A DNA stretch of 51,115 bases from CAZFIM01 sp964519615 (lineage in GTDB: Bacteria; Chloroflexota; Dehalococcoidia; GIF9; UBA5629). The stretch spans positions 1 through 51,115 of the forward strand of contig CAZFIM010000010.1 of assembly GCA_964519615.1 (NCBI GenBank), written 5' to 3'. The position numbers were made by a program, and so were the translations under genes. Shown piece after piece: positions 42,371 to 51,115 of the stretch. The notes beneath the pieces are model-generated. The model was not told where the DNA came from and searched no databases. It was given only the letters and a program-made list of their open reading frames with translations. Every line of letters begins with the position of its first letter. Positions within the stretch are counted from its first letter, which is position 1.

Positions 42371-42874
42371 CTATTCTCCGCTTCCCTCCGAAATCAAGTT
42401 GTTCATCTGCCGCTGGCAGAGATGGCAGATTGCTATAGCCAGAGCATCGGATGAATCGGAAGAGAGACGCCTACCGGTTATATTAAGATGAACCCGCACC
42501 ATTTCCTGTACCTGTTCTTTACTGCTCCCGCCATAATCAGTGATTTGCTGCTTTACCTGAGTAGGCATGTAACGGTAGACACCGCATTTACACTGTACGG
42601 CAGCGATAATGGCGACTGCCTGTGCCCTGCCGATTGCAAGAGCAGAACGGACATTCTTGGCAACAAAAGGCTCTTCAATAGCTATCTCTTGCGGACTATT
42701 ACGCTCAATAATACGGTTAAGCTCCTCATAAAGCATGTGGAGGCGTTCCTCAATAGGAATTTTTGAAGAGAGGCTGATTACTCCGCACTCTACAAGCTTC
42801 AGTCTGTCTCCATCGCTATCCACCACGCCAAAACCCATTTTTATAGTGCCCGGATCAATACCGAGAACACGCAT
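42371..42874 (-). CDS. ruvC: Holliday junction endonuclease RuvC
   Basis: 167 residues. An RNase H-like resolvase; catalytic acids are visible in VLGIDPGT, AIEEPFVAKN and SSDALAIAICH. It lies four bases after the yebC stop, the usual yebC-ruvC-ruvA order. Confidence 0.96.
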   Translation of the reverse strand: MRVLGIDPGTIKMGFGVVDSDGDRLKLVECGVISLSSKIPIEERLHMLYEELNRIIERNSPQEIAIEEPFVAKNVRSALAIGRAQAVAIIAAVQCKCGVYRYMPTQVKQQITDYGGSSKEQVQEMVRVHLNITGRRLSSDSSDALAIAICHLCQRQMNNLISEGSGE

Positions 42875-42878
42875 TTAT

Positions 42879-43631
42879 TTATGCCTGTTCCCGAAGTTTC
42901 TCCATGATCTCATCTGAGAAGTCTGCATTGGAGGATACGCGCTGTACATCATCAAGTTCCTCCAGATGGTCCAGCAATTTGAGAGTTTGCAGTGCATGCT
43001 TCTCATCCAACATCATGGTATTGGCAGGTATCAGGGATATCTCTGCTGAATCAATAGGTTTATGCTTTTCTATCGCTTCACGCACTTTTTCCAGATTGGC
43101 AGGATCTGTATAAATTTCCAGGTAGCTGCCCTCTTCTTTAAAATCGGCAGCGCCCGCATCGATGGCAATTAGCTCCAGCTCTTCAGCCTCCTGGTTGGAA
43201 ACTTCGACCGTTATAATACCTTTGCTTTCAAACATCCAGGAGACACAGCCGCTCTCCCCCATACTTCCCCCATGCTTGGAAAAAACACTGCGCACCTCTG
43301 CAACGGTACGGTTGCGGTTATCTGTCATAGCCTCAACCATGATTGCCACGCCGTTTGGGCCGTAACCCTCCAGCGTCATCTCGGTCAGACTGGCTGCGTC
43401 CTGTCCGCCTACAGCCCTCTTGATAGCACGTTCGATGTTGTCGAGAGGCATGTTATTATCACGTGCTTTCTGTATAGCCAGACGCAGCCGAACATTCATG
43501 TCCGGATTGGCCCCTCCCTGCCTTGCAGCTACGATTATCTCTCGCGTCAGCTTGGTGAATAGCTGGCCGCGCCGTGCGTCCGCGACGCCTTTCTGGTGTT
43601 TAATGGTTGCCCATTTAGAATGTCCTGACAT
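42879..43631 (-). CDS. yebC: YebC/PmpR-family transcription or translation factor
   Basis: 250 residues, usual length. Signatures are SGHSKWATIKHQKGVADARRG, FTKLTREIIVAARQGG and the acidic GESGCVSWMFESKG. The family has been described as DNA-binding regulators and as ribosome-associated factors for proline-rich stalls. GGAG precedes the ATG. First gene of yebC-ruvC-ruvA. Confidence 0.95.
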   Translation of the reverse strand: MSGHSKWATIKHQKGVADARRGQLFTKLTREIIVAARQGGANPDMNVRLRLAIQKARDNNMPLDNIERAIKRAVGGQDAASLTEMTLEGYGPNGVAIMVEAMTDNRNRTVAEVRSVFSKHGGSMGESGCVSWMFESKGIITVEVSNQEAEELELIAIDAGAADFKEEGSYLEIYTDPANLEKVREAIEKHKPIDSAEISLIPANTMMLDEKHALQTLKLLDHLEELDDVQRVSSNADFSDEIMEKLREQA

Positions 43632-43848
43632 ATATTTACTCCGGCCATCATTGTATCATTACATTTAATAATATTAAAGCACTCCGCCGCGAACAGTACA
43701 AATTCCTGCATAATACGTTTGTATACTTCACAATATATATGTAAATAGGCTATTATTGGTAGCGTGGTATGAATATATATTCTCCGCCGTGTTTTTTTGC
43801 TGTTTTTCTTGCTCTCAACAGATGGATTAATTATCAGGATACACAATA

Positions 43849-44382
43849 ATGCTTGACTGGCTTCTGCACCTTGATATTGCAAGGGAATTGGTTGTGGTGG
43901 TTGTATCTGCTTTGCCCGTCTCAGAACTCAGAGGTGCTATACCACTGGGTATTAACCTTTTTCATATGCATTGGTATCATGTCTTTCTGCTGGCAGTTAT
44001 CGGTAACCTCATCCCCGTCCCCATTTTACTGCTTTTCTTCGATATTCTGGCAAAACTGATAAGCAAGGTTGAACCGGGTAAAAAGCTTATGGATTGGGTA
44101 CTTGTACATACTCGCGTCCGCAGCGAGTTTATACGTAAATACGAGCGTATCGGCCTCATCCTATTTGTCGCTGTTCCCTTGCCTATTACAGGAGCCTGGA
44201 CAGGTTCTATCGCTGCTTTTCTTATGGGCATACGGTTCTGGTATGCCTTCTTTGCTATTTTTTGCGGAATTATTATAGCCGGTGTTATTGTTACCTGCTT
44301 GAGCTTGCTTGGCTGGATCGGGGCGGTAATTGCGGGCGTTGGACTTGCGATACTTGCCGTCGCGGGCTGGCGGCGCGTCTGA
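43849..44382 (+). CDS. Small multidrug export family (COG2426-type) membrane protein
   Basis: 177 residues, about five membrane segments. The family pattern is visible: SALPVSELRGAIPLGI near the start, HVFLLAVIGNLIPVPILLLFF and VAVPLPITGAWTGSIAAFLMGI. The annotated export role of the family is not well proven. AGGA lies about eight bases before the ATG. Divergent from yebC. Confidence 0.85.
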   Translation: MLDWLLHLDIARELVVVVVSALPVSELRGAIPLGINLFHMHWYHVFLLAVIGNLIPVPILLLFFDILAKLISKVEPGKKLMDWVLVHTRVRSEFIRKYERIGLILFVAVPLPITGAWTGSIAAFLMGIRFWYAFFAIFCGIIIAGVIVTCLSLLGWIGAVIAGVGLAILAVAGWRRV

Positions 44383-44437
44383 AAATTTTACATAGATATA
44401 CCCTATAATCCTCATACTCAATTTTTTCTACAAGGTA

Positions 44438-44467
44438 TTGACAATTAGTACATGCGTTCTATATAAT
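44438..44467 (+). promoter_or_regulatory. Consensus promoter of recN
   Basis: TTGACA (44438-44443), 18 bases, TATAAT (44462-44467), both perfect. A start near 44474 gives a leader of about 52 bases with GGGAGAAA before the ATG at 44526. No clear LexA-type operator is seen. Confidence 0.7.
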
Positions 44468-44525
44468 TTTAGCACACTTGTTTTATTACTTAATCAAGGA
44501 AAGAGCAAGAACGGGAGAAATTTTA

Positions 44526-46268
44526 ATGCTAAGTGAGTTGCATATTCAAAACTTTGCCGTTATTAAAGATATTCATCTTAAGCTGGAAGAAGGGCTTACT
44601 ATCCTGAGCGGTGAGGAGGGTGCGGGCAAATCCCTTATGGTGGACGCTCTTACCATGCTCATTGGCGCGCGCACCAATACAGCCCTCGTAAGGAGCAGGA
44701 CGGCGTCTGCAAGGGTTGAAGGTGTATTTTGGCTTACTCCTGAGACTACTGAATGTCTGCATGAACAATTTAAAGAAAGTGATATTGAACCTGAGTCTGA
44801 TGGTATGCTGATTATATCAAGAGAAATCCAGCAGCAGGGTCGCTCTGTTGCGCGTATTAACGGTCGTGTGGTGCCTCTTTCCCTTCTGCGCAATATAGGC
44901 AAACATTTGATCGATATACACGGCCAGACCGATACGCTTTCAATTCTCGATGTACATAGACAACTCGAGGTTCTTGATGCACACGGCGGGCTAAACAAAG
45001 AGCGTTTACTTTTTTCACAGAAGCTGGCTGAATTGCGTCAGGCGGAGTCAGAGCTTTGTGCGCTCAACGCCGATAAACGTGATGGAAGGCAGGACTTGCT
45101 AAGATTTCAGGCTGATGAGATAGATAATGCCGCCATTACCGGTAATGAGGATTTACAGTTGCAGGAGAGGCGTGATGCGCTTATGAACGCAGAAGTCTTG
45201 CAGGCAAGCTGCATGGCTGCCTACAGCTGTCTCTACAGTGACGATAAATCTGCTACCGTACTTATTCATGAAGCGCTTATATCCCTTAAGGGGCTGCGTT
45301 ATGATACCGCTCTCCTCTCCGCATCGCGTGGTAAATTGGAAGAAGCTATATCTACTTTGGAGGATACGGCCCGTGATTTACGTAATTATAGTGAGACCAT
45401 TGAAGCGGATGCAGAACAGCTTGAACAGATAGACCAGCGTCTCCATCTTCTCAATACGCTAAAGCGTAAATACGGAGGCAGCCTGGAGGCAGTTTTAGCC
45501 TTTTACTATAATGCCATCAGTGAACTGCAGGAAATAGAAAACCGTACGGAACACATCAAGGCCTGCGAGAAGAAGGTCGAACAGTTAAAATCTGAAGCCG
45601 GAAGGATGGCAGAGGAACTATCACTCAACCGCAGAAGAGCAGCCAAGTCACTGACGGTTCTCATTAATAGTGAAATGGCTGATCTGGGCTTACCTCATGC
45701 AAGGTTTGATATTGCTTTAAAGCGGGAGTTAGATACAAATGGTATTCCATCGGCTGGTGGCAAATATTTTTCCTGCTCGGTAAACGGAATAGACCAGGTG
45801 GAGTTTATGGCTGGCACCAATCCCGGCGAACCGATGCGTTCTTTAAGTTCAATCGCATCCGGAGGCGAAACATGCCGAATAATGCTTGCTCTTAAAAGTG
45901 CTCTTAATAAAGTCGATCCCATTCCCCTGCTTGTGTTTGATGAAATAGATGGTGGGGTGGGTGGACGCAGCGGTGACATCATGGGTAAAAAACTTGCTCT
46001 TCTTGCAGCGGAGCATCAGGTTCTGTGCATCACCCACCTTCCACAGATTGCCTGTTTCGGAGACAGGCATATCAAGCTTATCAAGGATACCTCCGGTGGT
46101 AAAGCGGTAACCATAATTCAGCCCATTGAAGGGGACAGCCGGATAGAAGAACTGGCCGCTATGCTGGGTTCAAAACAGGCTGGACAACCTATGGTAGATG
46201 GAGCTGACCGGCTGTTGTCAAGCGCCCGCGTATGGAAAGAGCAGTCACGTGTTGCGGTAGCGGCTTAA
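44526..46268 (+). CDS. recN: DNA repair protein RecN
   Basis: 580 residues from the ATG at 44526 (MLSELHIQNFAVIKDIHL), chosen for its ribosome binding site; an upstream in-frame start at 44478 adds 16 residues. An SMC-like ATPase for double-strand-break repair. Walker A is GEEGAGKS, where most RecN have GETGAGKS; this still fits GxxxxGKS. Coiled coils run from about 150 to 390. The signature SIASGGETCRIMLALK and Walker B LLVFDEIDGGVGG are intact, with the D-loop/H-loop CITHLPQIA. Confidence 0.95.
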   Translation: MLSELHIQNFAVIKDIHLKLEEGLTILSGEEGAGKSLMVDALTMLIGARTNTALVRSRTASARVEGVFWLTPETTECLHEQFKESDIEPESDGMLIISREIQQQGRSVARINGRVVPLSLLRNIGKHLIDIHGQTDTLSILDVHRQLEVLDAHGGLNKERLLFSQKLAELRQAESELCALNADKRDGRQDLLRFQADEIDNAAITGNEDLQLQERRDALMNAEVLQASCMAAYSCLYSDDKSATVLIHEALISLKGLRYDTALLSASRGKLEEAISTLEDTARDLRNYSETIEADAEQLEQIDQRLHLLNTLKRKYGGSLEAVLAFYYNAISELQEIENRTEHIKACEKKVEQLKSEAGRMAEELSLNRRRAAKSLTVLINSEMADLGLPHARFDIALKRELDTNGIPSAGGKYFSCSVNGIDQVEFMAGTNPGEPMRSLSSIASGGETCRIMLALKSALNKVDPIPLLVFDEIDGGVGGRSGDIMGKKLALLAAEHQVLCITHLPQIACFGDRHIKLIKDTSGGKAVTIIQPIEGDSRIEELAAMLGSKQAGQPMVDGADRLLSSARVWKEQSRVAVAA

Positions 46269-46311
46269 AATGAATATAAATATTACAGAAGCTTGCTTGT
46301 TTAGCTGAGAC

Positions 46312-46388
46312 TGGCGACCCCGATGGGATTCGAACCCACGATCTCCACCGTGACAGGGTGGCATGTTAAACCGCTACACCACGGGGCC
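46312..46388 (-). tRNA. tRNA-Asp (GTC)
   Basis: 77 nt including an encoded CCA. Acceptor GGCCCCG pairs with CGGGGTC (one G-T pair); the anticodon stem is CCACC/GGTGG around loop CTGTCAC, anticodon GTC; the T arm is GTGGGTTCGAATCCCAT. It is antisense to the flanking plus-strand genes. Confidence 0.95.
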
Positions 46389-46399
46389 ATCAATATAGA

Positions 46400-46429
46400 A
46401 GTCTAACAAGCAGCCCTATAGTCTGTCAA
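46400..46429 (-). promoter_or_regulatory. Promoter of tRNA-Asp
   Basis: Minus-strand perfect TTGACA (46424-46429), 18 bases, TAGACT (46400-46405, 4/6). The start would lie just before the mature tRNA 5' end at 46388. Confidence 0.5.
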
Positions 46430-46628
46430 CTTTTATTATTTAATTATTTTTCATCCCGTAGAAGATTATTAATTTCTTTTTTACACTATAAAAGTACTAT
46501 CGATTTGTTACTCTTTCCATATCTGCATACTGTAATTGTGTTATTTTTTTTGATTTTTTACCAGAATTACACTAACCTATTATACAAACAGAACTGCAAA
46601 AGCCGGTATCAAAAGAACTTTAACTTGA

Positions 46629-48320
46629 ATGGTAGCATCTATGAAGTATATAAAAATATGTTTTCTGCTTGCTATATTATGTTTTACACCTGTGACTATG
46701 TTGGCCTCTTCCTCTTCTCCTGTTCATGCTGCCAGTCTGGCGCTCAATCCTGAGGAGGGATCTGTCGGTTCTATTATTGTTGTCTCAGGCAGCGATTTTA
46801 CCGGTGCAATGGCAACAATATACTGGGATGACCGTATGCTGGAAAAAGATATACCCATCTCAAAAGATGGTGTATTTAATTACGAAATCACGGTACCTAA
46901 TGCCTCTAAAGGACAGCATACTTTACGTGTTGCTGATGACAGTAACTGGGAAGCCAATAACATAACAACCAACTTTAATGTATTACCTGAAATACACTGT
47001 TATCCTGATGTCGCGCGAGAATGGACTCCTATCACGATTAGCGGTAAGGGATTTCAGAGTAAAGAACAGGGCATCACAATAGCCATAGATGGTAAACCGA
47101 TACTGCTCTCACCCATTAGTGCGGATGCGGATGGTACGTGGACCGCTCAGTATACTGTGCCGGATGAATATGCAGGGATACGTACTATAAACGCCTTTGG
47201 CGGTACGACAAGCGAATCTGAAGTCAATGGAATCGAACTGATAGTATCTCCATGGATGACGCTGGAACCGCGTTCTGGAGCTGTAGGGACCCAAATGATA
47301 ATAGAAGCATGGGGATTCCGGCATAATGAAGACGGTATCTCACTGGCATGGGATGACAATATATTTTTTATGAATATCAGGGCAGAAGCAGACGGCAGTA
47401 TATTATGTGATGGAGGGCTGCGCCCTCACGGCGATACCCTGCACGATGGAAAATACAGGCCTACTATTCTTGTTCCTGAAACTACGGCAGGAAAACATAC
47501 TCTGGTATTATACGGGAGCAGCTTTACACCTAAAGGCACTTTCCCCGAATATGAATTTGAAGTAATACCTGGCCTTATTTGCGAGCCTTCCGAAGGTAAA
47601 CCGGGAACACGTATTCAGGTGAGCGGTATGGGTTTTACCGGCGGTGAATCTATCGTTCTCAAATGGGACGACACTATTCTTGATGATACTCTCAGTGCAA
47701 ACAATAAAGGCAGTTTCAATACTTTAATAACGGCGCCGCAGAATTCCTCCGCTGACCACATTATAACGGCAAACGGAAATGACGGCCATACTGGCCAGGC
47801 AAATTTTACACTGGAAGGAACAACGAATGTCGAGTTATCATTGCTTGCTCCTGCTGATGGTAGCTCTTATACCCTGTTTAACTCTGTAGGATCGGTTATC
47901 GTCAGCGGCTTCAAATATCTGGCCGGTGTTTTTTCCTATTTCAGCGGTAGTCCTGTAGATTATCCGCGTTCACCTGATATAACGTTTCACTGGAAGGGAG
48001 GCGGAATTCAAGATGCCACATACATCCTGCAAATCTCAGACAGAAACGATTTTTCAAAACCGGTTTTAGAAAAAGAAATACATGATGCTAATAGTTATAC
48101 ACTCAGTGCCAGTGAGATGCTTCCCAAAGGCCTCTATTACTGGAGGGTCATGAACATCGATAACCGTGGCATCAAGAGTGCATGGTCTAATACGAATCAA
48201 ATAGAAATAATCTCCATGCCCGGGCGCGTTATGATTCTTTCCTGGGTTGCTGTAATTCTGGTGCTGGCTGCGATAATTTGTGCGGTGCTGTTTACCTGGT
48301 ATTATCTTAGACGGCAATGA
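46629..48320 (+). CDS. Surface-anchored protein with tandem IPT/Ig-like repeats
   Basis: 563 residues; the start may be Met5 (46641). Signal peptide to about residue 34 (ending SPVHA). Four modules of about 80-100 residues follow (about 35-118, 119-211, 212-318, 319-397), each with a pattern like P-x-x-G-x-x-G-T-x-x-x-x-G-x-G-F, then WDD and a G-x-H-T-L strand. Then a fibronectin-like region (about 425-530, ending YYWRVMNIDNRGIKSAWS), a C-terminal membrane helix (about 536-558) and a short basic tail (YYLRRQ). Likely an exported, membrane-anchored adhesion or binding protein; no catalytic motif. Confidence 0.75.
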   Translation: MVASMKYIKICFLLAILCFTPVTMLASSSSPVHAASLALNPEEGSVGSIIVVSGSDFTGAMATIYWDDRMLEKDIPISKDGVFNYEITVPNASKGQHTLRVADDSNWEANNITTNFNVLPEIHCYPDVAREWTPITISGKGFQSKEQGITIAIDGKPILLSPISADADGTWTAQYTVPDEYAGIRTINAFGGTTSESEVNGIELIVSPWMTLEPRSGAVGTQMIIEAWGFRHNEDGISLAWDDNIFFMNIRAEADGSILCDGGLRPHGDTLHDGKYRPTILVPETTAGKHTLVLYGSSFTPKGTFPEYEFEVIPGLICEPSEGKPGTRIQVSGMGFTGGESIVLKWDDTILDDTLSANNKGSFNTLITAPQNSSADHIITANGNDGHTGQANFTLEGTTNVELSLLAPADGSSYTLFNSVGSVIVSGFKYLAGVFSYFSGSPVDYPRSPDITFHWKGGGIQDATYILQISDRNDFSKPVLEKEIHDANSYTLSASEMLPKGLYYWRVMNIDNRGIKSAWSNTNQIEIISMPGRVMILSWVAVILVLAAIICAVLFTWYYLRRQ

Positions 48321-48352
48321 ACCAGGTATCATGAATTTTTCTATAACAGCGT

Positions 48353-48382
48353 TTGATTGACGATCGCTTCTCTTGGTAGAAT
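48353..48382 (+). promoter_or_regulatory. Candidate promoter of the CLC gene
   Basis: TTGATT (48353-48358, 4/6), 18 bases, TAGAAT (48377-48382, 5/6). A start near 48389 leaves a leader of about 54 bases. Confidence 0.4.
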
Positions 48383-48442
48383 AGTTCTTGATATACAGGC
48401 AATTCTAATACCGTATGGCAAGGCGAAGTATTTCAGTAATCA

Positions 48443-50227
48443 ATGAATAAAATCTCTGTTCCTTGGTTAAACCCACTTATTCAGCGCTTTCGCAGTTCTG
48501 AATTCATTTTCGGAACCACTCTGGCAATTATTGTAGGAATCTGCGCCGGTCTGGGAGCAGTGGCCTTCAGATGGTTAATAAGCTTCTTTCACGACCTTCT
48601 TTTTATTAGCGGCGAACAAATACTTTCCTTCATGGGACAGTATTATGTCATTATACTTCCCGTAATCGGCGGCCTCATAGTAGGGCCGCTTATTTATTTT
48701 ACAGGAGCTCGAGAGGCAAAGGGTCACGGGGTTCCGGAGGTAATGGATGCTGTGGCAAATCGTGGGGGGCGTATTCGCGCACGTATCGCTGCCGTAAAAA
48801 CTCTAGCCTCATCCATAACGATCGGCAGTGGTGGCTCCGTTGGCCGTGAAGGTCCCATCGTACAAATTGGCGCTACACTTGGCTCAATTCTTGGACAGCG
48901 ACTTCATCTTTCTCAGGAATGGATGAAAAGTTTGGTAGCTTGTGGAGCGGCCGCAGGAATATCAGCAACCTTTAATGCTCCGATTGCCGGTGTGTTTTTT
49001 GCACATGAAGTTATACTGGGCAGAATGTTTACACGCCATTTTGGCTTTGTTGTTATGAGTTCTGTTATTTCAGATGTGATAGCGCATGCATTTTTGGGCA
49101 ATTTACAATCTTTTAACGTTCCACACTACACTTTGAATAGCTATAGTGAACTCGGACTCTATTTTATCATGGGGGCAGCCTGTGCATTTGTGGGTGTTCT
49201 TTTTATAAAAGTCATCTATAAATTTGAGCATCTCTTTGATATCATACATATTCCTGACTACTACAAACCTGCTATCGGCGGTCTTCTCATCGGTCTGATG
49301 GGTCTTTATAGTCCTTATCTTTTTGGCGTGGGATACGATGGGATGGAATCGGTACTGCTGGGTCAATCAATCCCTATGGTTTTAACGGTAGGGAATACAA
49401 CATTCAGCAGTGTCGAGATTATGCTGCTTACTCTCCTCCTGCTCAAGATCGTTGCTACTTCTATCACATTGGGCAGCGGCGGCAGCGGGGGTGTTTTTGC
49501 CCCAAGTCTGTTTATGGGAGCAATGTTCGGAGGCGTTTTTGGTCATCTTGTCATGCGTATATTCCCAAATGTAGTCGCTGATCCGGAAGCATATGCCATG
49601 GTTGGTATGGCTGCCGTCTTTTCTGCCGTTGCGCGCGCACCGATTACAGCAATAATCATACTCTTTGAAATGACGCGTGATTATGCCATTATGCTGCCTT
49701 TGATGCTTACTGTTGTAGTCAGCACGCTTATTGCCCGTAGACTTAACCGCGAGAGTATTTACACCGAAAAACTGCTTCACCGCGGTATTAACGTACATGC
49801 CCAGGAAGAAATAGACCTTTTGGAGAAAGTCCGGGTAGATGAAGTAATGACCCGTGATTTCCCTACATTACCATTCGATATGCCGCTTGCTGAAGCTGTT
49901 AACATTTTTACCAGCAGCAAACATCACGGCTTTCCGGTGGTGGATAAGAAAAATAGGCTAAAAGGCATGATCACTCTCTCCGACATTGAAGCTAAAATGA
50001 ATGAAAACCTTGAAGGTCTCACGATCGCCGATATAGCTACCACCAGCCTCATTACCGCCTATCCTGACGAAACATTACATGATGTCGTTCATAAATTGGG
50101 GACCAGCGAAGTCGGAAGAATTCCTGTTATAGATAGAAAATCCCCATCCGTCTTGCTTGGATGCTTACGCCGTTATGATATCGTAAAAGCATATGCGAAA
50201 GCTGTATCCAAATTAGCCAGGGAGTAA
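48443..50227 (+). CDS. CLC-family anion channel/antiporter with CBS pair
   Basis: 594 residues. About 430 residues of CLC membrane domain: KGHGVPEVMDAV (the GSGIP-like filter position), GSGGSVGREGPIVQIGA with the gating-Glu GREGP, and GSGGSGGVFAPSLFMGAMFGG. After it come two CBS domains (about 470-590: VDEVMTRDFPTLPFD and IADIATTSLITAYPDETL) that normally bind adenine nucleotides. Moves chloride or related anions, as exchanger or channel; the gating Glu suggests exchange. It is not a fluoride-type CLC, which has GMEG. Confidence 0.92.
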   Translation: MNKISVPWLNPLIQRFRSSEFIFGTTLAIIVGICAGLGAVAFRWLISFFHDLLFISGEQILSFMGQYYVIILPVIGGLIVGPLIYFTGAREAKGHGVPEVMDAVANRGGRIRARIAAVKTLASSITIGSGGSVGREGPIVQIGATLGSILGQRLHLSQEWMKSLVACGAAAGISATFNAPIAGVFFAHEVILGRMFTRHFGFVVMSSVISDVIAHAFLGNLQSFNVPHYTLNSYSELGLYFIMGAACAFVGVLFIKVIYKFEHLFDIIHIPDYYKPAIGGLLIGLMGLYSPYLFGVGYDGMESVLLGQSIPMVLTVGNTTFSSVEIMLLTLLLLKIVATSITLGSGGSGGVFAPSLFMGAMFGGVFGHLVMRIFPNVVADPEAYAMVGMAAVFSAVARAPITAIIILFEMTRDYAIMLPLMLTVVVSTLIARRLNRESIYTEKLLHRGINVHAQEEIDLLEKVRVDEVMTRDFPTLPFDMPLAEAVNIFTSSKHHGFPVVDKKNRLKGMITLSDIEAKMNENLEGLTIADIATTSLITAYPDETLHDVVHKLGTSEVGRIPVIDRKSPSVLLGCLRRYDIVKAYAKAVSKLARE

Positions 50228-50284
50228 CTTGATATCACAGCTCACACTTTCCACAGACATTTAATGTGATACCCGAACGTATGC

Positions 50285-50290
50285 TATAAT
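50285..50290 (+). promoter_or_regulatory. Extended -10 promoter of prfA
   Basis: TGCTATAAT, an extended -10 element with perfect TATAAT at 50285-50290 and a weak -35. A start near 50297 leaves a leader of about 13 bases with no clear Shine-Dalgarno. Confidence 0.55.
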
Positions 50291-50309
50291 CAACACACAG
50301 AGAATTGCC

Positions 50310-51115
50310 ATGCTCGATAGATTAAATTCAATTAAAGAAAGATATAACGAATTAGGTAACATGCTCGCTCAGCCCGAAATTACCTCGGATCACGAAAAAC
50401 TTCAGCATCTGGCCCAGGAACAGGCAGGATTGGAGCATATCGTAGAAAAGTACAATAGCTACCTGTCCACAAGTAAGTCGCTGGAAGACACGCAAAAAAT
50501 GCTCGATGACGGTCTGGATTCTGATATGACCCAGCTTGTTAGAGAAGAACTTGAAAGATTGAAGGGGAAAAGAGAAGAGCTAACTGAAGAATTGAAGCTG
50601 TTGTTACTGCCCAAAGACGTTAATGAGGATAAAGATGCCATTGTAGAAATCAGAGCCGGCACAGGTGGTGGAGAAGCAACGCTTTTTGCCTACGATCTTT
50701 TCCGAATGTACAGTAGATATTGCCAGGACAAGGGATGGCAGGTAGAGATTATCGATTGTAATGAAACTGAGTTAGGTGGTTTTAAAGAGATTATCTTCGA
50801 GGTCAAGGGTAAAGGTGCCTATGGGCATCTGAAATACGAGCGAGGTGTTCATAGAGTACAGCGTGTGCCTAAAACTGAGGCACAGGGTCGCATTCATACA
50901 TCTACCGCTACAGTTGCAGTGATGGCTGAAGCCGAGGATATCGATATTAAGATAAATCCTGATGACATTAAAATGGATTTTTTCCGCAGCGGCGGTGCCG
51001 GCGGACAAAACGTTAATAAAGTCACAACTGCAGTACGTCTCACACATATCCCGACAGGTATAGTCGCTACCTGTCAGGACGAGCGCTCACAATTGAGAAA
51101 CAGGACTAAAGCCAT
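50310..51115 (+). CDS. prfA: Peptide chain release factor 1, 5' part
   Basis: The frame opens at the ATG at 50310 (MLDRLNSIKERYNELGNML) and runs off the window after about 268 codons, so the last quarter is missing. The hydrolysis motif SGGAGGQNVNKV is present. The stop-codon recognition tripeptide is in RVPKTEAQGRIHTS, an RF1-type P-x-T rather than the RF2 SPF. It releases peptides at UAA and UAG. Confidence 0.95.
   Translation, partial: MLDRLNSIKERYNELGNMLAQPEITSDHEKLQHLAQEQAGLEHIVEKYNSYLSTSKSLEDTQKMLDDGLDSDMTQLVREELERLKGKREELTEELKLLLLPKDVNEDKDAIVEIRAGTGGGEATLFAYDLFRMYSRYCQDKGWQVEIIDCNETELGGFKEIIFEVKGKGAYGHLKYERGVHRVQRVPKTEAQGRIHTSTATVAVMAEAEDIDIKINPDDIKMDFFRSGGAGGQNVNKVTTAVRLTHIPTGIVATCQDERSQLRNRTKA

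Noticed and set aside
50233..50271. Inverted repeat TATCACA ... TGTGATA before prfA
   Set aside because: Seven bases with a 25-base loop is weak; it could be chance, a poor terminator of the CLC gene or an operator, with nothing to decide.
1..51115. CRISPR arrays, insertion sequences, prophage or attachment sites
   Set aside because: No regularly spaced repeats, transposase or integrase frames, or tRNA-flanking direct repeats were seen.

Overview
This is a 51 kb stretch of bacterial chromosome made almost entirely of housekeeping genes, with roughly 50 protein genes, one tRNA and RNase P RNA. RNase J, a long HisZ/HisG histidine route, a NfeD/slipin pair, family-4 uracil-DNA glycosylase, moderate GC and many Ig-like lipoproteins suggest an anaerobic Chloroflexota of the Dehalococcoidia type. 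That placement is an inference from gene content, not from a database match. A 10-N run at 16405-16414 shows that this is a draft assembly.

Layout. 1-1281: the end of livF and a complete livG (branched-chain amino-acid-type ABC ATPases) lying tail to tail. 1385-11388 (minus strand): holA, then alaS-ruvX-aroE-aroC-aroKB-ubiA/ctaB-tgt, a tightly packed run in which shikimate-pathway genes sit between translation and tRNA-modification genes. 11389-15741 (plus): a structured leader, a 22-codon basic ORF and purD-purE-purB-purC. 15905-19913 (minus): three related Ig-like lipoproteins, the first cut by the assembly gap. 19977-23824: a sirtuin, BirA and the slipin/NfeD membrane-protease pair. 23936-29707 (plus): hisZ-hisG-hisD-hisC-hisB. 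29744-33349 (minus): a C-terminal processing protease, a small unknown protein, rnpB, a zinc-ribbon coiled-coil protein and a metallo-beta-lactamase-fold protein. 33561-38132 (plus): udg-rnj-ftsK. 38206-39629 (minus): a broken membrane gene and a PH-like membrane protein. 39700-43631 (minus): yebC-ruvC-ruvA-uvrB. 43849-51115: a small exporter, recN, tRNA-Asp (minus), a surface-anchored IPT-like protein, a CLC channel with CBS domains and the start of prfA.

How the genes work together. Three biosynthetic routes are partly or largely present: DAHP-derived sugar to chorismate (aroB, E, K, C; no aroA or aroD here), four steps of purine synthesis, and histidine steps 1, 7, 8 and 10 (no hisH, A, F or I here). 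DNA repair genes (ruvX, ruvA, ruvC, uvrB, recN, udg) are scattered through the window; ruvB is absent.

The most unusual item is the hisG gene at 25194-26627. It encodes two fused HisG-short units whose conserved motifs have decayed in a complementary way: the first half keeps the N-terminal KG-K-L motif and the second keeps the PRPP-binding TETGATL loop. Other notable items are a tgt gene with no canonical start codon for its N-terminus, an in-frame amber codon splitting a membrane protein, several near-perfect sigma-70-type promoters placed so close to the start codon that the mRNA should be leaderless, and the three-paralog lipoprotein block.
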